Source: CAZUSO01 sp964622775 (GTDB taxonomy: Bacteria; Bacteroidota; Bacteroidia; Chitinophagales; Chitinophagaceae). From it: a DNA stretch of 18,046 bases. Shown piece by piece: positions 1 through 7,289 of the stretch. The position numbers and the translations under genes were made by a program. The stretch lies in assembly GCA_964622775.1 (NCBI GenBank), contig CAZUSO010000059.1, forward strand, positions 1 to 18,046. Reading direction: 5' to 3'. How positions within the stretch are numbered: the stretch's first letter is position 1; every line of letters begins with the position of its first letter. A model generated the notes under the pieces. That model ran no database searches, had not been told where the DNA came from, and was given only the letters and a program-made list of their open reading frames with translations.

Positions 1-68
1 CGCTATCGCTGAATATCAATACCTTATATTAAAATAGTGTCAAACTTGAGAAAAAATACGCATTACCT

Positions 69-130
69 ATGACGTCGTACTTTCTGTCGTTCCGGCAACT
101 TCGCAGGTGTGACAATTTGAAATGTACCCC
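69..130 (+). repeat. Copy A of a diverged ~60-base intergenic repeat
   Basis: This stretch aligns in the same orientation with 13299-13357. Shared blocks, in order, are ATGAC, CTTT, GCAAC, GGTGT, ACAATTTG and CCC. By hand count about 41 of 58 aligned positions agree, with a few 1-2 base gaps, and nearly all mismatches are transitions. The copy lies beyond the 3' end of the minus-strand transpeptidase gene. The block TGTRACAATTTG resembles terminal repeats of some IS21-family elements as I remember them, but no transposase is present, so identity is open (IS end remnant, MITE or REP-like element). Confidence 0.5.
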
Positions 131-173
131 ACGAACCCCGCATGTGGTTAGATAAAAAATGAACAATAAATAT

Positions 174-198
174 TTCGTAATTGGTTAATTCGTAATTG
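174..198. repeat. Short tandem-like direct repeat TTCGTAATTG x2
   Basis: TTCGTAATTG occurs at 174-183 and again at 189-198, a 15-base period, just beyond the stop codon of the L,D-transpeptidase gene. It lies in A+T-rich intergenic DNA. Short repeats of this kind are common intergenic filler and no function is claimed. Confidence 0.45.
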
Positions 199-201
199 AA
201 T

Positions 202-1170
202 TTATGCTCCCCCGGCTTTTTGAGCAGTATCTACAACTACTTTCAAAGAATCTGCAGAAGCCGCACCGCTTAATACCCGCATCCTGTTATCCTGCTCTTT
301 CCTGATTTCATCCATATACGGCGATACTACGGCTTTCAAATCCTCTACGGAAATGTCTAAAGCTTTCCCGTCTCCGGCTAATGCAAACCAGGGCCGGGGT
401 TCCCCGAATGGATAGGCTCCATACACAATTACCGGGGTACCTTTGGCCAGCAGCTCTTTACCGTTCAGCTTCCATTGCTCCGCCCAGTGATACAGAAACT
501 CGGCCTGGTGATCCCACAGCCGCAGACAACTGTGAGAGGCCGGATAGCCCGGCATGGCGTATTGATGAAACCCTACGCCGCCGTAATTGCTGATGTTAAA
601 GTTCCATTTCAGGATCCAGCTTTTATCCACCGTGCTGCGGGTTTCTTTGGATTTCCAATTGCAAAAAAATAGTCCCTCCGGGGTTTTGGTAGATTTTTTT
701 CCCATGCTTACCGGGCCGGTCTGCACTAACTTTCCGTTCTCATAAGCGGCAAAAGCCTGGGTAGGATAGGAAAAGAAAATAATCTTGTTAACCGGAGCAA
801 GAAAAGCGGCAATTTTTGGGAAAGGCAGGTAATCGGCGAGACTGTCCACATATTTGTCCGGAACTAAAAAGCTGTCTAAGCGCTTCAGGTGTATTTCGTC
901 CACACGGTTAATTGCCGAAAGCAGCTCTAAGTGTTCAGTTCCTTCAAAGCTGTCCTTAGTTTTCCACACGGATTTATGTTCGAAATGATATTGAAAATCC
1001 GGCTTGTAAAGCAATGCTTCCAGGCTGTCTTCCCTTTGCTTTTGCTGCGTTACCGAATCGGCTGCCGGAACAGCCCCGCTGTTATTGGGTGTTTTGGGCA
1101 GATTACGCTCACAGCCAAGCACCAGGCCGGCCATACAAATGACAAGGATATTCCCGAATTTATTATTCAT
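202..1170 (-). CDS. L,D-transpeptidase (YkuD family) lipoprotein
   Basis: Probable murein L,D-transpeptidase, which forms or remodels peptidoglycan cross-links (or attaches proteins to peptidoglycan) using a catalytic cysteine. I chose the ATG at 1168-1170 (322 residues) rather than an in-frame start 18 codons upstream, because it places a lipoprotein signal directly at the N-terminus: a hydrophobic stretch ending in L-V-L-G-C with the lipidated Cys at residue 20. The protein is therefore likely anchored in a periplasm-facing membrane. The YkuD core spans about residues 125-250. The active-site pattern is visible as His202, then S-H-S-C-L-R-L with His213 and Cys215. The family usually has Gly where this has Ser214. 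A conserved stretch just before it (T-K-T-P-E-G) also fits YkuD domains. A charged tail of about 70 residues follows. It is the last gene of a minus-strand run, 118 bases behind the J-domain gene. Confidence 0.88.
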   Translation of the reverse strand: MNNKFGNILVICMAGLVLGCERNLPKTPNNSGAVPAADSVTQQKQREDSLEALLYKPDFQYHFEHKSVWKTKDSFEGTEHLELLSAINRVDEIHLKRLDSFLVPDKYVDSLADYLPFPKIAAFLAPVNKIIFFSYPTQAFAAYENGKLVQTGPVSMGKKSTKTPEGLFFCNWKSKETRSTVDKSWILKWNFNISNYGGVGFHQYAMPGYPASHSCLRLWDHQAEFLYHWAEQWKLNGKELLAKGTPVIVYGAYPFGEPRPWFALAGDGKALDISVEDLKAVVSPYMDEIRKEQDNRMRVLSGAASADSLKVVVDTAQKAGGA

Positions 1171-1288
1171 AGTAGTCTTCAATCCGGGAATAGTGTTGCT
1201 CCCCCCGATGAAATCAGCCTGCAAATATCAGTATTTTGGCGTATATTTTATCCATGAGAAAAAAGTTTGTCCGGATCCCATTCCCGGA

Positions 1289-1951
1289 CTAAGATGTGCC
1301 TTTCCGGCTGAAAAAAAACATGGCTAAGCACAGGATCAGGGTTACTAAAACAATGATTAATGGATTTAGTCTTGCCCGGAAATGTCTCCGTTCGGCTAAT
1401 TGTTCTGCCGACAGCACCATCTTTTCTACATCGGGACTCAGGCTTATTATACTTTTCAGACGGGGAAACACCGCTTTGGTGTATTTAAAGGATAGAAGGG
1501 TCATAGCCCGGAGCGATTCTGTTATGATTTGTTGATTGACTCTGGCATCGGAAGCTGCATTGATAATGGAAAGATGCCGGTCACTTAAGAGGAACTGAAG
1601 ATAGCCGGAAAGACTTTCCTGGCTCATCCGGAATATGTCGATTCGTTCAAGATGACGGTTTAGTTTTTGCAGCTCCTGAAGCAGAAAAGCGGGGGTAACC
1701 GGCTCTGTGTTTTTACCGGGCGTAATTCCCGACATCCATCGCTCCTGGTCATACGCCGAGCGAGCCTTAGGGTCGGACAAAACATTATAGGCTTCCTGTA
1801 TCTCCAGGTAATGCGTAGCGGAAAAGGGCTGATGATCCTGGTTTTTATCGGGGTGAAAACGATGAGCCAGCCGCCGGAAGGATTTTTTTATGGTTCCCGG
1901 ATCTGCCTTGGGCGACACTTCTAATATTTGATAATAATCTTTAGTCAACAC
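1289..1951 (-). CDS. J-domain (DnaJ-like) protein with C-terminal membrane anchor
   Basis: A 220-residue co-chaperone-type protein. Residues about 5-70 form a J domain with the diagnostic H-P-D loop at 33-35 (RFHPDKN) and the typical helix IV region (YNVLSDPKARSAYDQ). J domains stimulate the ATPase of DnaK/Hsp70. There is no Gly/Phe region, zinc-finger domain or substrate-binding C-terminal domain, so this is not DnaJ or CbpA. The middle (about 80-190) is helical and unrecognised. A single hydrophobic segment at about 198-214 followed by SRKGTS suggests tail anchoring with the J domain in the cytoplasm. The start is unusual: GTG at 1949-1951 is preceded directly by an in-frame TAA and followed by TTG, and the first in-frame ATG lies after the J domain. 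The gene sits 44 bases behind lutB on the same strand. Client and partner Hsp70 cannot be told from sequence. Confidence 0.85.
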   Translation of the reverse strand: MLTKDYYQILEVSPKADPGTIKKSFRRLAHRFHPDKNQDHQPFSATHYLEIQEAYNVLSDPKARSAYDQERWMSGITPGKNTEPVTPAFLLQELQKLNRHLERIDIFRMSQESLSGYLQFLLSDRHLSIINAASDARVNQQIITESLRAMTLLSFKYTKAVFPRLKSIISLSPDVEKMVLSAEQLAERRHFRARLNPLIIVLVTLILCLAMFFFSRKGTS

Positions 1952-1995
1952 TTAATAAATGCGGATAGCCAGGAATCCGTTCCAGCAAAGCAGGC

Positions 1996-3387
1996 TTAGG
2001 CATCCCGTTTGTTTTTTCGTCTTTCCTTCCACATCTGGTTAAATGACTTTTGGGGGAAAGTGATGGCGGCACGATCATCTCCCCAAAATTTTGCAAAAAA
2101 TTTCTGAAAGATAAAGATCTTCGTTTTTCCGCCGGCGGCATTCATCAGGCTCCGGTGCAATACGCCATGCCGGAACATACGCCAAGCCATTTTTTCCTTA
2201 ATTCCGCCTAATACATCTTCCACATAAATATGACGGTTCTCCAGCAGCATGTGATGGATGTTGATATTCACCGGGCATACTTCCGTGCAATTGCCGCAAA
2301 GACTGGAAGCAAAACTGAGATGGCCGAAGTCGGACATATTCTTTAAATGTGGTGTAATCACGGCGCCGATGGGGCCGCTATAGGTTGTGGCATAGGTATG
2401 TCCGCCTATATTTTTATATACCGGGCAGGCATTCAGGCAGGCGCCGCAACGGATGCAGTACATTGACTCTCGCACTTCTTTTCTCAACAGGTTGGTACGC
2501 CCGTTATCCAGCAGGATAACATACATTTCCTGAGGACCATCGGTTTCGCCGGCCTGCCGGGGACCGGTGAATATGGAATTATAAACCGTCAGCTTCTGTC
2601 CGGTGCCAAAGGTGGATAATAAGGGCCAAAAGAGCGCCAGATCCTGAAGAGAGGGCAGCAGCTTTTCGATGCCTACAATGGCAATATGAACTTTGGGAAA
2701 CGAGGTGCTTAACCGGGCATTTCCTTCATTCTCACTCACGCAAACAGCGCCCACATCGGCAATCAGGAAATTTCCGCCGGTAATGCCTATCTCCGCTCCG
2801 GTATATTTCGGACGAAGCAGATCGCGGGCAATAAGGGTCAGCTCTTTCGGCAGCAGGTTTGGCGCAACGCCTAATTTTTCATGAAATAACCGGGCAATGT
2901 CCTCTTTGCTTTTATGCATTGCGGGTGTAACGATATGGTAGGGCGGCTCGCCGTCGAGCTGCTGAATATACTCGCCAAGATCGGTCTCTACCGAAGTAAT
3001 CTGGTGTGCTTCCAGAAAGTCATTCAGATGAATCTCTTCGGTTACCATAGATTTTGACTTGACAATACTAGTGGCTTTATGGGCTTTACAAATTTCCAGC
3101 ACAGCCTGCTGCGCATCTGCCGCCTGCTCTGCCCAGATTACTTTTCCCCCGCGCTCCATAAAATTTTTCTCAAACAATTCCAGATTCTTGTCTAATTGCT
3201 CGATAGCGCGCCATTTCGTGTTCTTGGCTTTCCTGCGTGCGGTTTCCAAATCGGCAAACTGTTGTTTGCCTTTAACAACGGCATGATCATACTTGTCAAT
3301 ATTGAATGCAATCTTTCGCTTATGCTCCGGATCATGCGCCTTGATGGCGCTTTGCTTCAAAAATTGCTGTAGCTCTGGTGTTATCAT
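1996..3387 (-). CDS. lutB: LutB/YkgF-family iron-sulfur protein (lactate utilisation type)
   Basis: A 463-residue protein, the usual length for LutB, one of three subunits (LutA, LutB, LutC) of the L-lactate oxidation complex described in Bacillus. A LUD domain covers about residues 70-300. A ferredoxin-like region follows with C311-x2-C314-x2-C317-x3-C321-P and C364-x2-C367-x3-C371-P, the ligands expected for two [4Fe-4S] clusters. The C-terminal about 75 residues match the LutB tail (NxxHHMLLENR followed by a basic helix region). No signal peptide or membrane segment is visible, so it is cytoplasmic. It lies between the YfhO gene (71 bases upstream) and the J-domain gene. Neither lutA nor lutC is adjacent on either side, so partners must be elsewhere or the protein has another electron-transfer role. 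The ATG at 3385-3387 is the natural start. Confidence 0.9.
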   Translation of the reverse strand: MITPELQQFLKQSAIKAHDPEHKRKIAFNIDKYDHAVVKGKQQFADLETARRKAKNTKWRAIEQLDKNLELFEKNFMERGGKVIWAEQAADAQQAVLEICKAHKATSIVKSKSMVTEEIHLNDFLEAHQITSVETDLGEYIQQLDGEPPYHIVTPAMHKSKEDIARLFHEKLGVAPNLLPKELTLIARDLLRPKYTGAEIGITGGNFLIADVGAVCVSENEGNARLSTSFPKVHIAIVGIEKLLPSLQDLALFWPLLSTFGTGQKLTVYNSIFTGPRQAGETDGPQEMYVILLDNGRTNLLRKEVRESMYCIRCGACLNACPVYKNIGGHTYATTYSGPIGAVITPHLKNMSDFGHLSFASSLCGNCTEVCPVNINIHHMLLENRHIYVEDVLGGIKEKMAWRMFRHGVLHRSLMNAAGGKTKIFIFQKFFAKFWGDDRAAITFPQKSFNQMWKERRKNKRDA

Positions 3388-3458
3388 AATGGCAAACGTG
3401 TTGATGAAAGTTGCGCCTGACGCTTACATGATCAGCTTCTTCCGGCATTTGGCCGTCA

Positions 3459-5999
3459 TTATTGCTTCACGGAAGGCGTACTTCCCTGTTCATCCTGTTT
3501 TGACCGGCTTTCTTTATAGGCAAAAAACAGGCCGGTCAGGATTAATAAAGTGAGCAGAATGCTGCCGGTAAGGGCAATCTTTTCTCCTTTTTCAAAATCA
3601 GGTAAAGCAAAAGAAAATTTAATGATGTGTTCTCCCTCCGGAACCTGCAAGCCCCGCAATATATAGTCCACACAATATATCGGTACTTTCCTGCCGTCAA
3701 TTGTGGCAGTCCATCCTTCCGGGTAATATATATCCGAAAAAACAGCGAAACCATTCCGGCTGTTATTGGAAGAAAACGCTATTTCCCGCGGACTATACCG
3801 GGTTAGTTTTACCTGTGCGGCACTGTCTTTTCCAAAGCTATAATCTCCGAACTGATCCTTATACTTTTCACGGATAACGACCGTAGTAGCCGGCTGAAAA
3901 TTGCCCTTAGTCGTATCCATCGGATTATTGATTGAAGGACCGTTGAGCGCCTGCATCTCTTCATCGGCCGTAGCAGCCCATTGTACTTCAGATACAAACC
4001 AGGCATTACCCAGCGCTGCCGGGTTGGGCTGAACCTGGGGCTGCTGGCCATTTCTGCCCGGAACAATAAAGTATTTGGTATTGAGCATATTCAATACCGG
4101 ATAGTTCAGATTGCTCAGTTGATTCTCAATGAGGTCCTGGTATATTTCAAGCTTTGCCGGATGGTAACCGCCCACCATTTTATGAAACAGGGAAGGCTTG
4201 GGATTATTAAAGGGCCCGTTGCCTGCATCCGACAAATCCATTACCCGATAGTAAGGATCAGGATCTTTCATGATTTGCTGATCGACAGGGCGGGGTGCAA
4301 ACTGCTGATCGTAAGTCATTTCATCTAAGAAGCTGTCCGTATTCATATAGCGTTTGGCTACGGATACTTCATCGAAGGTAATCAGGGCGCCCAGAGCCAG
4401 AACGGCAAATTGCGACTTGATCTTGTTTTTCGCATACGCCCATAATGCCAATGCAGCCAGTATAATATACACCAGGCTCCGGAAGGTATCTTTCACGGCC
4501 ATAGCCGAACGGTCTTCCCGGATAGCCCGCATGATCTGCTCGCCCGCCTGGCCGTATTGTTGCTGCATGGCCTGGTCGCGTTCTCCGGTAAAATCCATAA
4601 ACATCATTATGGATAGCAGGATCAGTACGCAAAGCCCTCCGCTGATAAACAAAGCTGCTTTTACTTTTTTCCAAATTACTTCGGGGGTATAGCCTCCGTT
4701 CAGAAGCGCCCGGAGACCCCATGCCCCCATTGCCGGAAACAGGATAAGGGGAATGGATAAGGCCATGCTTGGGGTACGGAACTTATTATACATGGGCAAA
4801 TGGTCGAAAAGGAAATAGTTTAGCGCCTTAAAATGGCTGCCTAAGGACAACAGGATAAAGAATAAGGAAATGCCTGCCACCCACCATTTATATTTACTGC
4901 GAATGGAGCATAACGAAAGCACAAAAAGAAAACAAATCACTGCTCCGAAATATACCGGCCCCGACACAAAAGGTTGCGGCCCCCAATAGGTATTGGCATT
5001 AGCCGTCATCTGGTCAATAATATAAGGCTGGGCGCCAAGTTCTGAGAGCGTATTACCCAGATGAGAATCTTCGCCGATATTTTCCGCTGTAGAGCCTCCG
5101 TATAAATTGGGTACTAAGATGCAGAAGGTTTCTCCTATGCTGTTGCTCCAGCTAAAAGCATAATCTTTATCCAGCCCGCCGCTTTCGGTGCTTTTCGCGT
5201 GCAGTTCGCTTTTGCCGCCGCGAATACTGTGTTTATTATACGCATAGGCGGTAAGCAATGACGTGGCGCCGGTAAGCGCTGCAAAACCTGCGGTAAGGGC
5301 CAGGACTAAGGAGGCCAGCAAGAATTGTCTGATTTTATTTTTCTTAAGCGCATTTACAAATTGTGCTATGATCAGCGCGGCGATTACAAAAAGGGAATAA
5401 TAGATTATCTGGTAATGGCCTGCCCATAAAAATAAAGCCAGGAACAGGCCGGCAAGCGCTGCGCCCTGAAAGTATTTTCCGCGGTAAGTAATGAGCATGC
5501 CCGCCAGGAGACCAGGGAACAGTGCTATATCCAGTAATTTGGTATTATGTCCTGCCGCGGCGATAATGGGTATATAAGAAGAAAAAGCAAAGGCAATAGC
5601 GCCCGCAGCGCCGATCCATTTGTCGATGCGCAGGCTCAGCATGAGCGCATAGAAGCTGATCATCGCAATGATAAAATAGAAGACCGGATTTGTAGGTTGC
5701 CCTTCCGTATAGTTTTGAATCAATGCGCCAAGCTTCTGATACCAGTTATTTTCAGGATGAAGATCCAACAGTGCCAACGGCATACCGCCAAACAGACTAT
5801 TGGTCCAAAAGGCATTTTCTCCGGTTTGCTGATAATAATCGCGGCTTTCCTGCGAAACGCAAATCCAGGAATACGTATCATGCGGGAGGATCTTATTGCC
5901 CTGCAAAGCGGGATAGCAGAAAATACAGCTCAGGACAATGAATATCCCGACAATCAGGGTATGTGGTAGGATTTTCTGAATACGCGGGTTGGCTGCCAT
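3459..5999 (-). CDS. YfhO-family polytopic membrane protein
   Basis: An 846-residue integral membrane protein of the YfhO family, which shares the overall plan of GT-C-type glycosyltransferases. In Firmicutes YfhO is linked to glycosylation of lipoteichoic acid; in Bacteroidota the substrate is not known to me. The N-terminal about 550 residues alternate hydrophobic segments with short loops; the first is about residues 12-30, and the first large loop contains H-D-T-Y and the F-G-G-M-P motif typical of the family. A hydrophilic domain of about 240 residues follows (about 560-800), probably on the outer face, and a final membrane segment at 808-828 leaves a charged C-terminal tail. The start at 5997-5999 sits about 28 bases downstream of a -7 box. 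It is the first gene of the leftward run and is divergent from the TPR gene. Confidence 0.85.
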   Translation of the reverse strand: MAANPRIQKILPHTLIVGIFIVLSCIFCYPALQGNKILPHDTYSWICVSQESRDYYQQTGENAFWTNSLFGGMPLALLDLHPENNWYQKLGALIQNYTEGQPTNPVFYFIIAMISFYALMLSLRIDKWIGAAGAIAFAFSSYIPIIAAAGHNTKLLDIALFPGLLAGMLITYRGKYFQGAALAGLFLALFLWAGHYQIIYYSLFVIAALIIAQFVNALKKNKIRQFLLASLVLALTAGFAALTGATSLLTAYAYNKHSIRGGKSELHAKSTESGGLDKDYAFSWSNSIGETFCILVPNLYGGSTAENIGEDSHLGNTLSELGAQPYIIDQMTANANTYWGPQPFVSGPVYFGAVICFLFVLSLCSIRSKYKWWVAGISLFFILLSLGSHFKALNYFLFDHLPMYNKFRTPSMALSIPLILFPAMGAWGLRALLNGGYTPEVIWKKVKAALFISGGLCVLILLSIMMFMDFTGERDQAMQQQYGQAGEQIMRAIREDRSAMAVKDTFRSLVYIILAALALWAYAKNKIKSQFAVLALGALITFDEVSVAKRYMNTDSFLDEMTYDQQFAPRPVDQQIMKDPDPYYRVMDLSDAGNGPFNNPKPSLFHKMVGGYHPAKLEIYQDLIENQLSNLNYPVLNMLNTKYFIVPGRNGQQPQVQPNPAALGNAWFVSEVQWAATADEEMQALNGPSINNPMDTTKGNFQPATTVVIREKYKDQFGDYSFGKDSAAQVKLTRYSPREIAFSSNNSRNGFAVFSDIYYPEGWTATIDGRKVPIYCVDYILRGLQVPEGEHIIKFSFALPDFEKGEKIALTGSILLTLLILTGLFFAYKESRSKQDEQGSTPSVKQ

Positions 6000-6026
6000 A
6001 ATGCGAAGTTTGAATTTTCAATCCAA

Positions 6027-6034
6027 CAAAAATA
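6027..6034 (-). promoter_or_regulatory. Candidate Bacteroidota -7 box for the YfhO gene
   Basis: On the minus strand this reads TATTTTTG, an exact match to TAnnTTTG. It ends 28 bases before the ATG of the YfhO gene, which would give a short leader of roughly 20 bases. No clear TTTG -33 element is seen at the expected spacing. Confidence 0.5.
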
Positions 6035-6062
6035 TAATTTCAGGCGGTATTATTAATGATTT

Positions 6063-6070
6063 TATTTTTG
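6063..6070 (+). promoter_or_regulatory. Candidate -7 box directly abutting the TPR gene start
   Basis: TATTTTTG matches TAnnTTTG exactly and ends one base before the first ATG (6072) of the TPR gene. With a start point a few bases downstream of the box, transcription would begin at about 6074-6076, close to the second ATG at 6075. No -33 TTTG is evident upstream. Confidence 0.4.
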
Positions 6071-6071
6071 C

Positions 6072-6386
6072 ATGATGAATCACATCGAGCGGCTACAGGA
6101 ATTTCTTCGCGAATCTCCCAATGATTGCTTTTTGAAACATGCCCTGGCGCTGGAGTATATTAAAGCAGGCTATGACGACAAAGCCGGAATACTGTTTGAG
6201 GAAAACCTGGGGTACGACAAAAATTACCTGGCCACCTACTATCATTTAGGGAATTTATTAGTGCGAAAAGGACAGCCTGAAGCTGCGGCCGCCATTTACC
6301 GCCGTGGCATGACCGTGGCGCGGGAAGCGAATGATATGCATAGCTTCGGCGAGCTGAACGGCGCCCTGACGCTCCTGGAAGATTAA
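6072..6386 (+). CDS. Small tetratricopeptide-repeat protein
   Basis: A 104-residue soluble protein that seems to be little more than two to three TPR helix pairs. The repeat pattern is visible in HALALEYIKAGYDDKAGILF (residues 23-42) and YYHLGNLLVRKGQPEAAAAI (56-75), followed by a capping helix. TPRs mediate protein-protein contacts; no catalytic motif, signal peptide or membrane segment is present, so a cytoplasmic adaptor role is likely but the partner is unknown. Two consecutive ATGs (6072 and 6075) could start it. Because a -7 box ends at 6070, the second ATG may be the true start on a leaderless or nearly leaderless transcript. It is divergent from the YfhO gene (72 bases) and lies 101 bases ahead of thyA. 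Confidence 0.75.
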   Translation: MMNHIERLQEFLRESPNDCFLKHALALEYIKAGYDDKAGILFEENLGYDKNYLATYYHLGNLLVRKGQPEAAAAIYRRGMTVAREANDMHSFGELNGALTLLED

Positions 6387-6432
6387 GGTACCCGGAAGAA
6401 GCGGATGCTTTTCTCTATTCGCATTTTATTTT

Positions 6433-6440
6433 TACTTTTG
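6433..6440 (+). promoter_or_regulatory. Candidate -7 box for thyA
   Basis: TACTTTTG fits TAnnTTTG exactly and ends 47 bases before the thyA ATG, in the gap after the TPR gene. No good -33 TTTG is seen at 19-20 bases upstream. It would drive thyA and the acyltransferase gene together. Confidence 0.5.
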
Positions 6441-6487
6441 AACCCACACCATTAGAAACTTGTGCGGATAAATCAAACCATAAACTG

Positions 6488-7282
6488 ATGCAGTCATATC
6501 TCAACTTATTGCAACATATCCTGGATAACGGCAGCGTGAAAAGTGACCGCACGGGGACAGGAACGCTCAGTGTATTCGGGTACCAGATGCGCTTTGACCT
6601 GGGGGCGGGATTCCCTTTGGTGACCACAAAAAAGATTCATCTGAAATCAATTATCTATGAGTTGCTGTGGTTTTTAAAAGGAGACACCAATATTCAATAT
6701 CTCAAAGAAAACGGAGTCGGCATCTGGGATGAATGGGCAGATGCGTCTGGTGAGCTGGGTCCGGTTTACGGCAAGCAGTGGCGGAGCTGGCAGGGTGCCG
6801 ATGGCCAGACCTATGACCAGATTAAAGATGTGTTGCACCAGATCAACACCAATCCTGACAGCCGGCGCATGATTGTAAATGCCTGGAATGTGGCTGATTT
6901 GCCCCAGATGGCGCTCAGCCCCTGTCATGCCTTGTTTCAGTTTTATGTGGCCAATGGTAAGCTCAGTTGTCAGCTTTACCAACGCAGCGCCGACGTATTT
7001 CTGGGCGTGCCTTTCAATATCGCTTCCTATGCTTTGCTGACGATGATGATGGCGCAGGTCTGCGGGCTGGAAGCCGGAACCTTCATTCATACTTTCGGGG
7101 ATGTTCATTTATACCGGAACCACATCGAACAGGCAAAATTACAACTCAGCCGCTCGCCGTTTCCTTTGCCGGTGATGAAGCTCAATCCTGAAGTGAAAGA
7201 TCTGTTTGACTTTAAATTTGAAGACTTCACTTTAGCGGGTTACCAATCACACCCGCATATAAAAGCCCCTGTAGCCGTATAA
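6488..7282 (+). CDS. thyA: Thymidylate synthase
   Basis: Converts dUMP to dTMP using 5,10-methylenetetrahydrofolate, releasing dihydrofolate; cytoplasmic dimer. The 264-residue length equals that of E. coli ThyA, and the key residues fall at the same numbers: Arg21, Arg126-Arg127 (phosphate-binding from the other subunit), nucleophile Cys146 in SPCHALFQFYV, Arg166, Ser167, Asp169, Asn177 and His207/Tyr209. The family normally has P-P-C-H; here the residue before Pro is Ser, which should be harmless. The ATG at 6488 gives the full N-terminus (MQSYLNLLQHIL). A candidate promoter lies at 6433-6440. No dihydrofolate reductase gene follows, although folA often accompanies thyA; instead an acyltransferase gene starts 7 bases after the stop, suggesting co-transcription without an obvious functional link. 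Confidence 0.98.
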   Translation: MQSYLNLLQHILDNGSVKSDRTGTGTLSVFGYQMRFDLGAGFPLVTTKKIHLKSIIYELLWFLKGDTNIQYLKENGVGIWDEWADASGELGPVYGKQWRSWQGADGQTYDQIKDVLHQINTNPDSRRMIVNAWNVADLPQMALSPCHALFQFYVANGKLSCQLYQRSADVFLGVPFNIASYALLTMMMAQVCGLEAGTFIHTFGDVHLYRNHIEQAKLQLSRSPFPLPVMKLNPEVKDLFDFKFEDFTLAGYQSHPHIKAPVAV

Positions 7283-7289
7283 TTTCTTT

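Noticed and set aside
69..155. 28-codon open frame starting ATGACG in repeat copy A
   Set aside because: Copy B has frame-breaking gaps and a stop in the corresponding frame, so protein coding is not conserved.
6674..7108. 144-codon open frame antisense to thyA
   Set aside because: Shadow of a highly conserved gene, with no domain of its own.
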